DNA of 6,640 nucleotides from Calditrichota bacterium (GTDB lineage: Bacteria > Zhuqueibacterota > Zhuqueibacteria > Residuimicrobiales > Krinioviventaceae): positions 1 to 6,640 of the forward strand of contig RPQV01000196.1 in the NCBI GenBank assembly GCA_003818595.1. Reading direction: 5' to 3'. The notes beneath the pieces were generated by a model. The model made no database searches and was not told where the DNA came from. It saw only the letters and a program-made list of their open reading frames with translations. A program made the translations under genes and the position numbers. Shown one piece after another: positions 5,493 to 6,640 of this stretch; position 1 is the stretch's first letter, and each line of letters opens with the position of its first letter.

Positions 5493-6640
5493 TCACTCTT
5501 TCGGACTGGCTTTCATGACCATGCCGCCATAGGGAGCGAGGGTGATTTCCTGGCTGACGCCGGAAAGGGCGGCGCTGCTGAAGGAGCGCGCATTTTCGCC
5601 ATCTCCGATCCATTGAATGTCAACGCTGCCCTGGATGAGTCGACTCAAATCGAGGTTCAGTTTGATCTTTTCCGCCGCTCCGCTGATGCCGCCGATGTAC
5701 CAATCGCTGCCATGGCGGCGGGCGATGACGACAAAAGACGCCGGATCGCCGGCCAGGCACACCGTCTCATCCCAGGTGACCGGCACATTCTTTATAAATG
5801 TTTGTACGTCTGCGGGTTGGGCCAAGTAGCTCTCGGGCTTGTCGGCAAAATGGAGCAAACCGCTTTGAAAAACGATTGACAACGCCAGCTCATGGGCATT
5901 CGTCGTCAGATGCGGATTTTCCATATCCGAGAAGGTCACCGGCGTGTAATCCATCGGGCCGATGACATTGCGGGTGAAGGCCAGATAGACGTTGTGCAAA
6001 ACCGCGCGCGCGGGATATTCCGGCGCAAATTTATAGCTTTCCGCTCCGCGAACGGATTCCAAACTCAGCATATTCGGGTAGGTTCGTTCCCAACCGCGGG
6101 GCACGGTGCAGCCGTGGAAGTTGACCAAAATGCCGAACTCATTGGCATCCTTCATCAAATCGATATAGTACTGAATCGTCTCCTGCTTGTCGCTGTGCCA
6201 GAAATCCACCTTGACGCCTTTGACGCCGATGTCTTTCAGCCACTGCAGTTCTTCGCGACGACGGGTTACGTCATAAAAGCGATCGCGCGGCGCCTCGGTG
6301 ACGATATTATGCGGCCCGCCGGAGTTGTACCACAACAGGACGCCCACATTTTTCGACTGAGCATAACGGATAAAGTCGAGCAAATCGGCTGTTGGTTCAA
6401 AATTCCAGTTGGCGTCGACGAGATAATATTCCCAGCCCATCGCAGCGGCCAGGTCAATAAATGCCCGTTGGCGTTGAAAATTGCGCGGACTGTTGCTGTC
6501 CGACCACCAGCTCCAACCGGCGCGCCCCGGTTTGATGTACTCGCCCACCGGAAATGCCGGTGCGTCGGCCAAATGGGTGATCAGCGACGACTCGATGATG
6601 CCGCCGGCGGTTTCAGCCATGATGACGGCTTTCCATGAGG
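5493..6640 (-). CDS. GH97-family alpha-glycosidase, C-terminal part (5' end off the window)
   Basis: GH97 enzymes hydrolyse alpha-glucosides (SusB type, inverting) or alpha-galactosides (retaining type). The reading frame stays open to the window edge and the residues before the first in-window ATG (SWKAVI, then MAETAGGIIESSLI) fit the family, so the gene is truncated by the window, not started at 6620. The N-terminal beta-sandwich is missing. Counting from that Met, the barrel begins YIKPGRAGWSWWSD (28-41), then VDANW (68-72), GVKGVKVDFWHSD (132-144), NFHG, PRGWERTYPN (174-183) and LESVRGAE (187-194). The Asp in KVDF (Asp139) is where retaining members carry their nucleophile, and Glu194, 55 residues on, fits the acid/base spacing I recall for the Bacteroides retaining enzyme. 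That favours alpha-galactosidase-like chemistry, by inference. The C-terminal sandwich ends APYGGMVMKASPKE. Signal peptide and promoter lie outside the window. Confidence 0.88.
   Translation of the reverse strand, partial: SWKAVIMAETAGGIIESSLITHLADAPAFPVGEYIKPGRAGWSWWSDSNSPRNFQRQRAFIDLAAAMGWEYYLVDANWNFEPTADLLDFIRYAQSKNVGVLLWYNSGGPHNIVTEAPRDRFYDVTRRREELQWLKDIGVKGVKVDFWHSDKQETIQYYIDLMKDANEFGILVNFHGCTVPRGWERTYPNMLSLESVRGAESYKFAPEYPARAVLHNVYLAFTRNVIGPMDYTPVTFSDMENPHLTTNAHELALSIVFQSGLLHFADKPESYLAQPADVQTFIKNVPVTWDETVCLAGDPASFVVIARRHGSDWYIGGISGAAEKIKLNLDLSRLIQGSVDIQWIGDGENARSFSSAALSGVSQEITLAPYGGMVMKASPKE

Noticed and set aside
5892..6638. 248-residue plus-strand ORF
   Set aside because: Entirely antisense to the GH97 coding region, which has clear family motifs; a shadow frame.
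4344..6640. Polysaccharide utilisation locus
   Set aside because: Only isolated glycoside hydrolases are visible; no SusC/SusD-like genes or regulator, and an RNA methyltransferase intervenes.

Overview
The window looks like chromosomal DNA from a bacterium of the FCB superphylum, most like uncultured lineages such as KSB1 or Calditrichota. The main reason is a secreted protein ending in a type IX secretion (Por) sorting domain of the 'QNYPNPFN' kind. The phylum is inferred from that domain and the gene mix, not from a marker gene.

Layout. Positions 1-866 form an AT-rich defence/toxin-antitoxin patch. It holds the 3' end of an abortive-infection (Abi_C/HEPN-like) gene broken by a frameshift, then a HigBA module. 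In that module the toxin gene higB is broken by a frameshift at a run of five G and the antitoxin gene higA is intact. A perfect 16-bp palindrome sits between the likely -35 and -10 boxes of the higBA promoter. At 886, 19 bases after higA, a GC-richer secreted GH30 glycoside hydrolase begins (to 2346). After an intergenic repeat, 2743-3888 encodes a secreted protein of unrecognised, possibly SGNH-like, family with a type IX sorting domain. A 455-base non-coding stretch with tandem and direct repeats separates it from a convergent SpoU/TrmH-family RNA 2'-O-methyltransferase gene (5090-4344, minus). The window closes with the C-terminal two thirds or so of a GH97 alpha-glycosidase on the minus strand (6640-5493), cut by the window edge.

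How it fits together. GH30, GH97 and the sorting-domain protein point to extracellular or periplasmic glycan breakdown. There is no SusC/SusD pair or regulator in view, so this is a loose carbohydrate neighbourhood and not a demonstrated utilisation locus. The methyltransferase is housekeeping-like and probably unrelated. The TA/Abi patch is probably acquired DNA in decay, butted directly against the GH30 start.

The most unusual structure is intergenic. Two copies of a ~210-240 bp repeat (2401-2623 and 5185-5422) lie in opposite orientation on the map, each starting 50-70 bases after the stop codon of a glycoside hydrolase gene and each oriented the same way relative to that gene. Both share an 11-bp inverted pair, CTCGCACGGAG/CTCCGTGCGAG, around a well-conserved core. 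I see no convincing new multi-gene system, CRISPR array, tRNA or rRNA.
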